From the NCBI RefSeq assembly GCF_020733635.1, contig NZ_JAJFZL010000001.1, forward strand, positions 1,054,001-1,118,000: a stretch of DNA of 64,000 nt, in the 5' to 3' direction. The stretch comes from Nocardia spumae (GTDB taxonomy: Bacteria > Actinomycetota > Actinomycetes > Mycobacteriales > Mycobacteriaceae). Each line of letters begins with the position of its first letter. Position 1 is the first letter of the stretch. The notes beneath the pieces are model-generated. The model was not told the origin of the DNA. It saw only the letters and a program-made list of their open reading frames with translations, and did no database searches. This document shows, piece after piece, positions 8,736 to 17,862 of the stretch. The position numbers and the translations under genes are program-made.

Positions 8736-8829
8736 CACCCCTCCTGTCGGCGTCTCTGGACATTTCAGTTAGTCAAGATTATCTTGGATTCCAGTTATTG
8801 GCCACTAACCGAATGGGCAGGATGGCGTG
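8736..8829. promoter_or_regulatory. Divergent TetR/accD1 control region with two palindromes
   Basis: An AT-richer 94-bp region. It holds a perfect 13-bp palindrome CAAGAT-T-ATCTTG (8774-8786) and a 16-bp near-palindrome GTTATTGGCCACTAAC (8794-8809; two symmetric mismatches). CAGTTA occurs as a direct repeat (8766, 8792). The spacing suits binding of TetR dimers that control both directions. GCAGGA before 8830 is the accD1 ribosome-binding site. Confidence 0.65.
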
Positions 8830-10434
8830 ATGACCGTTACGCAGGACGTGCGGGCCGGAAATCGGGCGGCACATCTGGCGCTGCTCGACGAGCTGCGCGA
8901 GAAATTGGCGGCGAGTGCGCTGGGCGGGCCCGAGCGCGCCCGCGAGCGCCATGTGGCGCGCGGCAAACTGCTGCCGCGACAGCGGGTGGATCGATTGCTC
9001 GATCCGGGGAGCCCGTTCCTCGAGCTGTCCCCACTGGCGGCCGACGGGATGTACGGCGGCGAGTGCCCGGGCGCCGGGGTGATCGGCGGGATCGGCCGGG
9101 TCTCGGGGCGCGAATGCGTGATCGTCGCCAACGACGCGACGGTCAAGGGCGGCACCTACTACCCGATGACCGTCAAGAAGCATCTACGTGCCCAGGAGGT
9201 GGCGCTGCAGAATCACCTGCCGTGCATCTACCTGGTGGATTCCGGTGGTGCGCATCTGCCGCATCAGGATGACGTCTTCCCCGATCGCGAGCATTTCGGC
9301 CGGATCTTCTACAACCAGGCGACCATGAGCGCCCAGGGCATCCCGCAGATCGCGGCGGTGCTGGGCTCCTGTACGGCCGGCGGCGCCTACGTGCCCGCGA
9401 TGAGTGACGAGGCGGTGATCGTGCGCAATCAGGGCACGATCTTCCTCGGCGGCCCGCCGCTGGTGAAGGCCGCCACCGGGGAGGTGGTCACCGCGGAGGA
9501 ACTCGGCGGCGGCGAATTGCATTCGCGCACTTCCGGTGTCACGGATCATCTGGCCGACAGTGACGAGGACGCGCTGCGCATCGTGCGCCGTATCGTCGGC
9601 ACCCTCGCGCCGAAATCGCCCAGCCCGTGGGAGATCTCCGCACCGGTAGAGGCGATCGCCCCGCAGTCGGAGCTCTACGACGTGGTTCCGGTGGACCTGC
9701 GCACGCCCTACGATGTGCACGAGGTCATCAAGCGGATCGTCGACGGTGGTGGATCTCCCGGCTCCGCCGGGGGTGGCGAATTCCACGAATTCAAGGCCGA
9801 ATACGGCCGCACCCTGGTCACGGGATTCGCGCGTATCCACGGGCATCCGGTGGGCATCGTCGCCAACAACGGCGTACTGTTCGGTGAATCCGCCCAGAAG
9901 GGCGCGCATTTCATCGAATTGTGCGACAAGCGGATGATCCCGCTGGTCTTCCTGCAGAACATCACCGGCTTCATGGTCGGTCGCGACTACGAGGCCGGCG
10001 GAATCGCCAAGCACGGCGCGAAGATGGTCACCGCGGTGGCCTGCGCGCGGGTGCCGAAGCTGACGGTGGTGATCGGCGGTTCCTACGGCGCGGGCAACTA
10101 TTCGATGTGCGGGCGGGCGTATTCGCCACGCTTCCTGTGGATGTGGCCCAACGCCCGGATCTCGGTCATGGGCGGCGAGCAGGCCGCCTCGGTCCTGGCG
10201 ACGGTGCGCGGCGATCAACTCGGCGACGCGTGGTCCGCCGAGCAGGAGGAGGCGTTCAAGGCCCCGATCCGGGAGCAGTACGAACACCAGGGCAATCCCT
10301 ACTACTCCACCGCCCGGCTCTGGGACGACGGCGTGATCGATCCCGCCGACACCAGGACCGTGCTCGGGCTGGCGCTGTCGGTCTGCGCGCAAGCTCCGCT
10401 CGAACCCGTTTCCTACGGCGTATTCCGGATGTGA
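8830..10434 (+). CDS. accD1: 3-methylcrotonyl-CoA carboxylase, carboxyltransferase (beta) subunit
   Basis: 534 residues, the full length of the family. It transfers carboxybiotin CO2 to 3-methylcrotonyl-CoA in leucine breakdown. Visible family features are [23 protein letters not shown] near the N terminus, [12 protein letters not shown] with the crotonase-type acyl-CoA binding region, [35 protein letters not shown], and [24 protein letters not shown] in the second half. The partner biotin carboxylase follows with a GTGA overlap, as in the mycobacterial accD1-accA1 pair. ATG 8830 is preferred to the adjacent GTG 8827 from the ribosome-site spacing. Substrate assignment rests on the operon. 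Confidence 0.95.
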   Translation: MTVTQDVRAGNRAAHLALLDELREKLAASALGGPERARERHVARGKLLPRQRVDRLLDPGSPFLELSPLAADGMYGGECPGAGVIGGIGRVSGRECVIVANDATVKGGTYYPMTVKKHLRAQEVALQNHLPCIYLVDSGGAHLPHQDDVFPDREHFGRIFYNQATMSAQGIPQIAAVLGSCTAGGAYVPAMSDEAVIVRNQGTIFLGGPPLVKAATGEVVTAEELGGGELHSRTSGVTDHLADSDEDALRIVRRIVGTLAPKSPSPWEISAPVEAIAPQSELYDVVPVDLRTPYDVHEVIKRIVDGGGSPGSAGGGEFHEFKAEYGRTLVTGFARIHGHPVGIVANNGVLFGESAQKGAHFIELCDKRMIPLVFLQNITGFMVGRDYEAGGIAKHGAKMVTAVACARVPKLTVVIGGSYGAGNYSMCGRAYSPRFLWMWPNARISVMGGEQAASVLATVRGDQLGDAWSAEQEEAFKAPIREQYEHQGNPYYSTARLWDDGVIDPADTRTVLGLALSVCAQAPLEPVSYGVFRM

Positions 10435-12488
10435 TCACAGTGCTGAACAAATCCCACCCGGTGCCTTTCGACACCGTATTGGTCGCCAACCGCGGCGAGA
10501 TCGCCGTGCGAGTGATCCGGACCCTGCGCGAGATGGGCATTCGCTCGGTCGCGGTCTACAGCGACGCCGACGCCGGGGCCCGGCACGTGGCCGAGGCCGA
10601 TGTCGCGGTGCGGCTGGGGCCGGCGCCGGCCCGGCAGAGTTATCTCGATATCGACCGGGTCGTGGACGCCGCACTGCGCACCGGCGCGCAGGCGGTACAT
10701 CCGGGTTACGGCTTCCTGTCGGAGAATTCGGCCTTCGCCGCCGCGCTGGAGCGGGCGGGCATCGTCTTCCTCGGCCCGCCCGTGCGCGCCATCGAGGTGA
10801 TGGGCGACAAGATCGCGGCCAAGACCGCGGTCGCCGACTTCGGCGTCCCGGTCGTTCCGGGCATCGCCCGGCCGGGCCTCACCGATGACGAATTGATCGC
10901 CGCTGCCACCGACATCGGCTATCCGGTACTGGTCAAGCCGTCCGCGGGCGGCGGCGGCAAGGGTATGCGCCGGGTCGAAGATCCGGCCGAGCTGCCGGCG
11001 GCGCTGGTGAGCGCGCGCCGCGAGGCCGCCGCGGCCTTCGGTGACGACACCCTGTTCCTGGAACGATTCGTCGCGACGCCACGCCATATCGAGGTGCAGA
11101 TCCTGGCCGACCGCTTCGGCAACGTTCTGCATCTGGGCGAACGCGAATGCAGTCTGCAGCGCCGTCACCAGAAGGTCATCGAGGAGGCGCCCTCGCCGCT
11201 GCTCGATCCGCAGACACGCGCCCGCATCGGCACCGCCGCCTGCAATACCGCGCGCAGTGTCGACTACGTCGGCGCGGGCACGGTCGAATTCATCGTCTCC
11301 GCCGATCGGCCGGACGAGTTCTTCTTCATGGAGATGAACACCCGGCTGCAGGTGGAACATCCGGTGACCGAGCTGGTCACCGGGGTGGATTTGGTGGAAT
11401 GCCAGGTCCGGGTGGCCGCGGGGCAGAAGATCGCGGTGGGACAGGACGATATCCGGCTCACCGGTCACGCCGTCGAGGCGCGGGTGTACGCCGAGGATCC
11501 CGGTCGCGACTTCCTGCCGACCGGAGGCACGGTCCTGGCACTGGCCGAACCGGAAGGCACCGGGGTGCGGGTGGATTCGGGCCTGCACCGGGGCAGTGTG
11601 ATCGGCAGCGATTACGACCCGATGCTGTCGAAGGTGATCGCCTACGGTCCCGATCGCGCGTCCGCGCTGGCCCGGCTCGATCAGGCGCTGGCCGAAACCC
11701 AGGTGCTGGGGGTGCGCACCAATACCGATTTCCTGCGGTTCCTGCTGGCCGATCCGGATGTGCGGCGCGGAGCTCTCGACACCGGCCTCCTGGACCGGCG
11801 CGCCGGAGATTTCCGTCCCGCCCCGGTCACCGACGATCAGTTCGTCGCGGCGGCGGTATCGCGGTGGTCGCGCACGTGGCCGGCGGCGCCGCGCGGTCCG
11901 TGGGAGGTACCCGACGGCTGGCGCATCGGCGCCGCCGCCCCCACGGTGCACCGGCTCGAGGGCGGCGATCGCGTTGTGCACGTGGCGATTACCGGCACCC
12001 CGGGTGATGCGCGCGTCGCCGTGGACGACGGTGACCCGCGAGCGCTGATCGCCGATCTGGACGGTGCGGTGCTGACCATGACGCTGGACGGCATCCGGCT
12101 GCGCTATCGGGTCGCCGAGCAGGACGGTCCGATCTGGGTCGCCGGTGCCGGGGGTGTGGCCGCGGTACGCGAGGTCGCCGAACCCAGCGTGCGCGGCGCC
12201 GACGATCAGGTCACCGATGCCGAAATAGTCAGTCCCATGCCGGGTTCGGTGATCGCCGTGCACGTGGAACCGGGCGTCCGGGTGGCCGCGGGCACCCCGG
12301 TGGTGGTGGTCGAGGCGATGAAGATGGAACACACGCTGACCGCGCCGGTCACCGGGACCGTGGAGCTGCTGGTGGCGGCCGGCGATCAGGTGCAAGTCGA
12401 ACAGGTCCTGGCGCGGATCGCCGCCGAGCCCGCCCCGGCCGATGCCGAGCAGGCGGCGGATACCGAGCAGAAAGAGGTAGTTTCGTGA
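10431..12488 (+). CDS. accA1: 3-methylcrotonyl-CoA carboxylase, biotin carboxylase/BCCP (alpha) subunit
   Basis: 685 residues. The N-terminal biotin carboxylase begins [23 protein letters not shown]. It has the ATP-grasp glycine loop [10 protein letters not shown] and the [16 protein letters not shown] signature. A C-terminal biotinyl domain has [10 protein letters not shown], with the biotin-accepting Lys codon at 12321-12323. It forms the holoenzyme with AccD1. The GTG start at 10431 overlaps the accD1 stop by four bases, which fixes it; the open frame further 5' is inside accD1. The 3' end overlaps the dehydrogenase gene in the same way. Confidence 0.95.
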   Translation: MITVLNKSHPVPFDTVLVANRGEIAVRVIRTLREMGIRSVAVYSDADAGARHVAEADVAVRLGPAPARQSYLDIDRVVDAALRTGAQAVHPGYGFLSENSAFAAALERAGIVFLGPPVRAIEVMGDKIAAKTAVADFGVPVVPGIARPGLTDDELIAAATDIGYPVLVKPSAGGGGKGMRRVEDPAELPAALVSARREAAAAFGDDTLFLERFVATPRHIEVQILADRFGNVLHLGERECSLQRRHQKVIEEAPSPLLDPQTRARIGTAACNTARSVDYVGAGTVEFIVSADRPDEFFFMEMNTRLQVEHPVTELVTGVDLVECQVRVAAGQKIAVGQDDIRLTGHAVEARVYAEDPGRDFLPTGGTVLALAEPEGTGVRVDSGLHRGSVIGSDYDPMLSKVIAYGPDRASALARLDQALAETQVLGVRTNTDFLRFLLADPDVRRGALDTGLLDRRAGDFRPAPVTDDQFVAAAVSRWSRTWPAAPRGPWEVPDGWRIGAAAPTVHRLEGGDRVVHVAITGTPGDARVAVDDGDPRALIADLDGAVLTMTLDGIRLRYRVAEQDGPIWVAGAGGVAAVREVAEPSVRGADDQVTDAEIVSPMPGSVIAVHVEPGVRVAAGTPVVVVEAMKMEHTLTAPVTGTVELLVAAGDQVQVEQVLARIAAEPAPADAEQAADTEQKEVVS

Positions 12489-13645
12489 GTGATTTCCTGT
12501 CCACCGGCACCCTGCCGCAGGAGTATCGGGACCTGGCGCTGACCGTCCGCGATTTCGCCAACCAGGTGGTGGCGCCCGTCGCCGCGAAACACGACGCCGA
12601 CCACACGTTCCCGTACGAGGTGGTAGCCGGAATGGCCGATATGGGGCTGTTCGGCCTGCCCTTCCCGGAAGAGTACGGCGGCATGGGTGGCGACTACTTC
12701 GCCCTGTGCCTGGCCCTGGAGGAACTCGGCAAGATCGACCAGAGCGTGGCGATCACGCTCGAGGCCGGTGTCTCGCTGGGCGCCATGCCGGTCTACCGAT
12801 TCGGCAACGAGGAGCAGAAGCAGCAGTGGTTGCCGCAGTTGACCTCCGGACGCGCGCTGGCCGGCTTCGGACTCACCGAACCGGGCGCGGGCAGTGACGC
12901 CGGTGGCACCCGAACCACCGCGGTACTCGACGGTGACGAGTGGATCATCAACGGCAGCAAGCAGTTCATCACCAACTCCGGCACCGATATCACCCGGCTG
13001 GTGACCGTGACGGCGGTGACCGGTGGGACCGAGGGCAAGAAGGAGATCTCCACGATCCTCGTCCCCGCCGACACTCCGGGTTTCGTCGCCGAACCCGCCT
13101 ACAACAAGGTCGGCTGGCACGCCTCGGACACCCATCCGCTGAGTCTCACCGATGTCCGTGTGCCGCAGGCGAACCTGCTCGGTGAGCGCGGCCGCGGCTA
13201 TGCCAACTTCCTGCGAATTCTCGACGAGGGCCGGATCGCGATCGCGGCGCTGTCGGTCGGTGCCGCGCAGGGCTGCGTGGACGAGAGTGTGCGCTATGCC
13301 GGCGAGCGGGAAGCCTTCGGCCGCGCCATCGGCCGCAATCAGGCGGTGGCCTTCAAGATCGCGCGGATGGAGGCGCGGGCCCACGCGGCCCGCACCGCCT
13401 ACTACGACGCGGCGGCGTTGATGCTGGCGGGCAAGCCCTTCAAGAAGGAGGCCGCGATCGCGAAGCTCGTCGCCAGCGAGGCCGCGATGGACAATTCCCG
13501 TGACGCCACCCAGATCTTCGGCGGCTACGGCTTCATGAACGAATACGCTGTCGCCCGGCACTACCGGGACTCGAAGATCCTCGAGATCGGTGAGGGCACT
13601 ACGGAGGTTCAGCTGATGCTGATCGGACGGGAGCTGGGACTGTGA
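12485..13645 (+). CDS. fadE19: Acyl-CoA dehydrogenase (isovaleryl-CoA dehydrogenase-like)
   Basis: 386 residues, the usual length for a FAD-dependent acyl-CoA dehydrogenase. Signatures are [18 protein letters not shown] (flavin/substrate loop), [12 protein letters not shown], and the C-terminal [34 protein letters not shown]. By operon position it corresponds to FadE19 of mycobacteria and should oxidise isovaleryl-CoA (and perhaps other short branched acyl-CoAs) to 3-methylcrotonyl-CoA, the substrate of the carboxylase just upstream. The GTG start overlaps the accA1 stop (GTGA). Confidence 0.92.
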   Translation: MSDFLSTGTLPQEYRDLALTVRDFANQVVAPVAAKHDADHTFPYEVVAGMADMGLFGLPFPEEYGGMGGDYFALCLALEELGKIDQSVAITLEAGVSLGAMPVYRFGNEEQKQQWLPQLTSGRALAGFGLTEPGAGSDAGGTRTTAVLDGDEWIINGSKQFITNSGTDITRLVTVTAVTGGTEGKKEISTILVPADTPGFVAEPAYNKVGWHASDTHPLSLTDVRVPQANLLGERGRGYANFLRILDEGRIAIAALSVGAAQGCVDESVRYAGEREAFGRAIGRNQAVAFKIARMEARAHAARTAYYDAAALMLAGKPFKKEAAIAKLVASEAAMDNSRDATQIFGGYGFMNEYAVARHYRDSKILEIGEGTTEVQLMLIGRELGL

Positions 13646-14142
13646 GCGAGCAGATGGAGCCCGTGCGCCGGGTGGTACAGCGCGGATTGTGGTTCGAGGA
13701 ACTGGAAACCGGTGTGCTGTACGAACATCGGCCGGGCCGCACCATCACCGAGGCCGACAACGTCGCGTTCACCACGCAGACGATGAATACCCAGGCACTG
13801 CACCTGGACGCGGCCTTCGCCGACGCGCTGCCGCCGTTCAACCAGCGGCTGGTCAATTCGATGCTCACCCTCTCGACTCTGGTCGGCCTGTCGGTGGCGC
13901 AGCTGACCCAGGGCACCATCGTGGGCAATCTGGGTTTCTCGGAGGTCGCCTTCCCGAAGCCGATGTTCCACGGTGACACCCTCTACGCCGAGACCCTGGT
14001 GACGGCGAAACGCGAGTCGAAGAGCCGGCCTGGCGAGGGTATCGCGACCTTCGCGCACACCGGCCGCAACCAACACGGCGACGTGGTGGCGACGGCGGTG
14101 CGCAAAACCCTGGTCCGGATGCGGCCGGCCGGGCAGGAGTAG
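13642..14142 (+). CDS. MaoC-like (R)-hydratase, atypical active site
   Basis: 166 residues with a hot-dog MaoC fold. It starts with GTG overlapping the dehydrogenase stop (GTGA). The hydratase-2 motif region reads TMNTQALHLDAAFA. Against the usual D-x-N-P-L/I-H, the catalytic His is kept but the Asp aligns with Asn and N-P with Q-A. Neighbouring SMLTLSTLVGLSV and NLGFSEVAFPKPMFHGDTL fit the family. It would hydrate a branched enoyl-CoA (3-methylglutaconyl-CoA or mesaconyl-CoA type) before the CitE-like lyase. This is the Rv2499c position in M. tuberculosis. Confidence 0.85.
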   Translation: MSEQMEPVRRVVQRGLWFEELETGVLYEHRPGRTITEADNVAFTTQTMNTQALHLDAAFADALPPFNQRLVNSMLTLSTLVGLSVAQLTQGTIVGNLGFSEVAFPKPMFHGDTLYAETLVTAKRESKSRPGEGIATFAHTGRNQHGDVVATAVRKTLVRMRPAGQE

Positions 14143-14145
14143 GAC

Positions 14146-14958
14146 ATGAGCTGGGAAATCCCGGGACCGGCCTGGTTGTTCTGCCCGGCCGACCGCGGTG
14201 AGCGCTACGAGAAGGCCGCCGCGGCGGCCGATGTGGTGATCATCGATCTGGAGGACGGCGTCGGCGCCGGTGACAAAGAGGCCGCGCGCGAGGTGCTGAT
14301 GGCCACGCCGCTGGACCCGGAGCGGACCGTGGTCCGGGTCAACGCGGCCGGGACGCACGACTTCGACGCCGATCTGACCGCGCTGGCCTCGACGTCTTAT
14401 CGCCGCGTCATGCTGCCGAAATGCGAATCGGCGGAACAACTGTCGATGTTGTCGGATTACGAGGTCGTCGCGCTGTTCGAATCGCCGCTGGGCGCGTTGC
14501 GCACCGAAGCGGTCATGGCCGCGCCGAATACCATCGCCTCGATGGCCGGTGCGGAAGATCTGGTCGCCGGTCTGGGCGGCATTTCGAGCCGTCGCGCCGA
14601 CGGCGGTTATCGCGACGTGGCGCGTCACCTCCGCACGACGGCACTGCTGGCGGCGAAGGCGCACGGTAAGGTCGCGCTCGACTCGGTGTATCTGGATATC
14701 GCCGACCTGGACGGATTGCGGGCGGAATCCGACGAGGCCGTCGCGGTCGGCTACGACGTGAAGGTGGCGATCCACCCGAAGCAACTCGCCGTGATCCGCG
14801 CGGCCTACACGCCCACCGACGACGAATTGGACTGGGCTCGACGAGTGCTGGCCGAGGTGCCCAACAATCGCGGGGTGTTCAGTTTCGAGGGACGCATGGT
14901 CGACGGGCCGGTGATCCGGCACGCGGAGCGGATCCTGCAACGCGGCGGGGTCCGGTAG
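14146..14958 (+). CDS. citE: CitE-like beta-hydroxyacyl-CoA lyase
   Basis: 270 residues, HpcH/HpaI-CitE family TIM barrel. Visible are LFCPADRGERYEKAAAAADVVIIDLEDGV with the metal-binding acid, LPKCESAEQL, FESPLGAL, GAEDLVAGLGG and KVAIHPKQL. No citrate lyase alpha/gamma genes are present, so it is not a citrate lyase. The M. tuberculosis equivalent (Rv2498c) has been described as a stereospecific beta-hydroxyacyl-CoA lyase acting on HMG-CoA and citramalyl-CoA. In this operon it would cleave HMG-CoA to acetyl-CoA and acetoacetate. It starts 3 bp after the MaoC gene. Confidence 0.88.
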   Translation: MSWEIPGPAWLFCPADRGERYEKAAAAADVVIIDLEDGVGAGDKEAAREVLMATPLDPERTVVRVNAAGTHDFDADLTALASTSYRRVMLPKCESAEQLSMLSDYEVVALFESPLGALRTEAVMAAPNTIASMAGAEDLVAGLGGISSRRADGGYRDVARHLRTTALLAAKAHGKVALDSVYLDIADLDGLRAESDEAVAVGYDVKVAIHPKQLAVIRAAYTPTDDELDWARRVLAEVPNNRGVFSFEGRMVDGPVIRHAERILQRGGVR

Positions 14959-14982
14959 CGGGCCCACGACCGTGGACCCGCT
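14957..14982 (+). terminator. Hairpin after citE
   Basis: Starting within the citE stop codon, an 11-position stem with one mismatch closes a GACC tetraloop (5' arm 14957-14967, 3' arm 14972-14982; outer arm AGCGGG/CCCGCT). There is no T tract. It may reduce but not abolish transcription into the acetoacetyl-CoA synthetase gene 81 bp further on. Confidence 0.5.
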
Positions 14983-15062
14983 AGTCACCGGATATATCTG
15001 TTCATCCAGCGCATCCGGCACCTGCACCGGCCGGAGACATCGCTGACGGCGGTAGGAGAATA

Positions 15063-17009
15063 ATGACGCAACCGCAGTGGGAGCCCAGCGCGGAGGACGT
15101 GGCGGCGGCGCGGGTCACCGATTTCGCCCGCTTCGCCGGTCGGCGGATCGGACGCGAATTCGACGACTACCACGCGCTGTGGGAATGGTCGGTCGGCGAT
15201 CCGGCCGGATTCTGGGGTGCGGTCTGGGAGTACTTCGACCTCGGTGACGCACCGGAGACCGTGCTGGCGAGCGCCGAGATGCCCGGTGCGCAATGGTTTC
15301 CGGGGCAGCGACTGAACTACGTCGATCGGATCGCGGGGCAGGCCCGCACCGATCGGCCCGCGATCGTCTACGCGGACGAGGCCGGCGGGCTGGCCGAGAT
15401 CTCCTGGGCCGAGCTGCTGGGACGCGCCGCGTCGTTCGCCACCACCCTGCGCGAACTCGGTGTGCGCCGCGGCGACCGGGTCGTCGGCTACCTGCCGAAT
15501 ATCCCGGAGGCCGTCATCGCCTTCCTCGGCACCGCGGCGATCGGCGCGGTGTGGAGTGCCTGTGGTCAGGACTACTCCGCGAAGGCGGCACTGGACCGGC
15601 TCGGACAGCTGGAACCCGCCGTGCTGGTGACCGCCGACGGCTACCGATTCGGCGGGAAGGCGCACGCCAAGACCGAGGACATCGCGACGCTGCGGGACGG
15701 TTTGCCGACCGTGCGGGCCACCGTGGTGGTGTCCCGGCTGGGTGCGGCGGTGCCCGGTGCGCTGGATTGGGTGGCGGTGACGACACCCGACGGCACCGAA
15801 TTGAGCGGTGAGCAGGTCGATTTCGCGCATCCGCTGTGGATTCTGTTCTCCTCCGGAACCACCGGTTTGCCCAAGGGCATCGTGCACGGCCACGGCGGCG
15901 TTCTGCTCGAACATCTCAAAGCCGCTGCGCTGCAATCGGATATCGGTCGCGACGACGTGTTCTTCTGGTACACCAGCCCCAGCTGGATGATGTGGAACTT
16001 CCAGGTCGCCGGCCTGCTGGTCGGGGCCACCATCGTCTGTTACGACGGCAGCCCCACCTATCCGCATCCGGATTCGCTGTTCGATCTCGCCGCGCGCACC
16101 CGCACGACCGTACTGGGCACCAGTCCCGGATACGTGCTGGCCTGCATCAAGGCCGGTGCGGTGCCGCGCGACGAGCACGATCTGTCCGCACTGCGCGCGG
16201 TCGGTATCACCGGATCCTCGCTGCCGCCCTCCTCGGCACTGTGGTTGCGCGACAACGTCGGTGAACGGGTGCAGGTGAACTCGATCAGCGGCGGAACCGA
16301 TGTGGTGTCGGCCTTCATCGGCGGTGCGCCCACCGTCCCGGTCTGGCCGGGTGAGTTGTCGGCGCGCTATCTCGGCGCGGCGGTGGATGCCTGGGACGAA
16401 TCGGGGCGCCCGGTGCGAAACGAGGTGGGGGAGTTGGTGATCACCGCGCCCATGCCCTCGATGCCCGTGTCGTTCTGGAACGATCCCGACGGCTCCCGTT
16501 ATCGCGCAGCCTATTTCGAGATGTTCCCCGGTGTGTGGCGGCACGGTGACTGGATCACCATCACCGATCACGACAGTATCGTCGTGCACGGACGCTCGGA
16601 TTCCACGCTGAACCGCCACGGTATCCGCATGGGTTCGGCCGATATCTATCAAGCGGTGGAGCAGCTTCCGGAAATCGCCGAGGCGCTGGTGATCGGCGCC
16701 GAACAACCCGATGGTGGCTACTGGATGCCGTTGTTCGTCACCTTGGCCCCCGGCTACGACCTCACCGACGAGGTGAAACAGCGGATCTCCGACACCATCC
16801 GGCGCGAAGTGTCACCCCGGCATGTGCCCGACGAGATCATCGTCGCCCCCGGTATCCCACACACCCGCACCGGGAAGAAGCTCGAGGTCCCGATCAAGAA
16901 GTTGTTCCAGGGTGCGGACGCCGACCGGGTCGTCGAGCGCAGCGCGGTCGACAACCCGGACCTGCTGAGCTGGTATGCGGCGGTGCGGGTTCCGGCGGCG
17001 CGGAAGTAG
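15063..17009 (+). CDS. Acetoacetyl-CoA synthetase
   Basis: 648 residues, the usual length for acetoacetate-CoA ligases of the ANL superfamily. It has the AMP-binding loop FSSGTTGLPKGIVHGHGG, the family-typical FFWYTSPSWMMWNFQ, SISGGTDVVSAF, HGRSDSTLNRHGIRMGSADIY and a C-terminal TRTGKKLEVPIKKL with the catalytic Lys. It converts acetoacetate plus CoA and ATP to acetoacetyl-CoA, so the product of the upstream lyase can enter thiolysis. Mycobacteria use a CoA-transferase (ScoAB) in this locus, and this ligase may be the functional replacement. TAGGAG lies 6 nt before the ATG. Confidence 0.94.
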   Translation: MTQPQWEPSAEDVAAARVTDFARFAGRRIGREFDDYHALWEWSVGDPAGFWGAVWEYFDLGDAPETVLASAEMPGAQWFPGQRLNYVDRIAGQARTDRPAIVYADEAGGLAEISWAELLGRAASFATTLRELGVRRGDRVVGYLPNIPEAVIAFLGTAAIGAVWSACGQDYSAKAALDRLGQLEPAVLVTADGYRFGGKAHAKTEDIATLRDGLPTVRATVVVSRLGAAVPGALDWVAVTTPDGTELSGEQVDFAHPLWILFSSGTTGLPKGIVHGHGGVLLEHLKAAALQSDIGRDDVFFWYTSPSWMMWNFQVAGLLVGATIVCYDGSPTYPHPDSLFDLAARTRTTVLGTSPGYVLACIKAGAVPRDEHDLSALRAVGITGSSLPPSSALWLRDNVGERVQVNSISGGTDVVSAFIGGAPTVPVWPGELSARYLGAAVDAWDESGRPVRNEVGELVITAPMPSMPVSFWNDPDGSRYRAAYFEMFPGVWRHGDWITITDHDSIVVHGRSDSTLNRHGIRMGSADIYQAVEQLPEIAEALVIGAEQPDGGYWMPLFVTLAPGYDLTDEVKQRISDTIRREVSPRHVPDEIIVAPGIPHTRTGKKLEVPIKKLFQGADADRVVERSAVDNPDLLSWYAAVRVPAARK

Positions 17010-17015
17010 GGAACG

Positions 17016-17042
17016 CGGGAGGATCCCGGACGTCGGCGACGT
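17016..17042. terminator. Two small hairpins in a convergent gap
   Basis: CGGGA-GGA-TCCCG (17016-17028) and the 13-bp palindrome ACGTCG-G-CGACGT (17030-17042) fill most of the 53 bp between the convergent stops of the acetoacetyl-CoA synthetase and the ABC ATPase. A bidirectional terminator is plausible. Confidence 0.35.
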
Positions 17043-17062
17043 GTGCGCGATCGGCGCGGCGG

Positions 17063-17836
17063 TCACGCCGCCGGCCGGGTGTTCTCCTCCGGCGACAGTC
17101 GCCCGTCGACCATGCGGTAGACCGCGTTCATCCGGTGCAGGTGGGAGCGGTCGTGGGTGACCAGCAGGGTCGCCGCGTTGTGTTCGTGGACCACGTCGAG
17201 GATCAGGTCGATGATCGCCGCGCCGCGTTCCTGGTCCAAGGCGCTGGTGGGTTCGTCGACCACCAGCAGGTCCGGGTCGTGCATGAGAGCGCGCGCGATG
17301 TTCACGCGTTGACGCTGTCCACCCGACAGTTGCGCGGGACTCTTGTGCTCCTGACCGCTCAGGCCGACGGCGGCGAGCAAATCCATTGCCTGCGAGCGGG
17401 TCCGGCGCCGCAGCCGGGGTGACAGGATCGTATGCCCACCCAGATGTCGCATGACCTCGAGCTGTTCGATCGCGGTCAGGGCGGGGATCAGATTGGGCTG
17501 CTGGAAGACGATGCCGATCCGCTCGCGGCGCAGGGTCGTGGCCTCGCGGCGGCTCGCCGTGGCCAGATCGACACTGCCGCTGCCGGTGTCGAGCACGATA
17601 TGGCCCGAATCGGGGCGCACCAGGGTCGACACCGTGGCCAGCAGACTGGATTTGCCCGAGCCGGACGGTCCGGTGATGGCCGCGATCTCACCGCCGCGTA
17701 CGGCCAATTCCACCCGGTCGAGTGCGGTGATGCGGCCGTCGCCGTCGGGATAGGTGAGGGTGAGGTCGGTGACGGTGAGCGCGACGGGCTTCGAGGGGGT
17801 GTGCGTCGAAGCGGGGGACAGCAGTGGGCTGGACAT
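17063..17836 (-). CDS. ABC transporter ATP-binding protein (MacB/LolD type)
   Basis: 257 residues. Walker A is GPSGSGKSS, the Q loop is in FQQPNLIPALTAIEQ, the signature is LSGGQRQRVNIARAL, Walker B is LLVVDEP with TSALD, and the switch His is in LVTHD. This is the LolD/MacB/DevA branch, which powers FtsX-type permeases. The ATG at 17836 follows the permease stop by 26 bp. An N-terminal extension of about 15 residues precedes the ABC domain. It forms one operon with the upstream permease. Substrate unknown; envelope lipids, lipoproteins or peptides are typical of the class. Confidence 0.93.
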   Translation of the reverse strand: MSSPLLSPASTHTPSKPVALTVTDLTLTYPDGDGRITALDRVELAVRGGEIAAITGPSGSGKSSLLATVSTLVRPDSGHIVLDTGSGSVDLATASRREATTLRRERIGIVFQQPNLIPALTAIEQLEVMRHLGGHTILSPRLRRRTRSQAMDLLAAVGLSGQEHKSPAQLSGGQRQRVNIARALMHDPDLLVVDEPTSALDQERGAAIIDLILDVVHEHNAATLLVTHDRSHLHRMNAVYRMVDGRLSPEENTRPAA

Positions 17837-17862
17837 CGAAAACTCCTGGGCGATAACCGAAA

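Noticed and set aside
9921..10430. 5' extension of accA1 inside accD1
   Set aside because: The frame is open only because of GC bias. The biotin carboxylase homology starts just after GTG 10431, which overlaps the accD1 stop.
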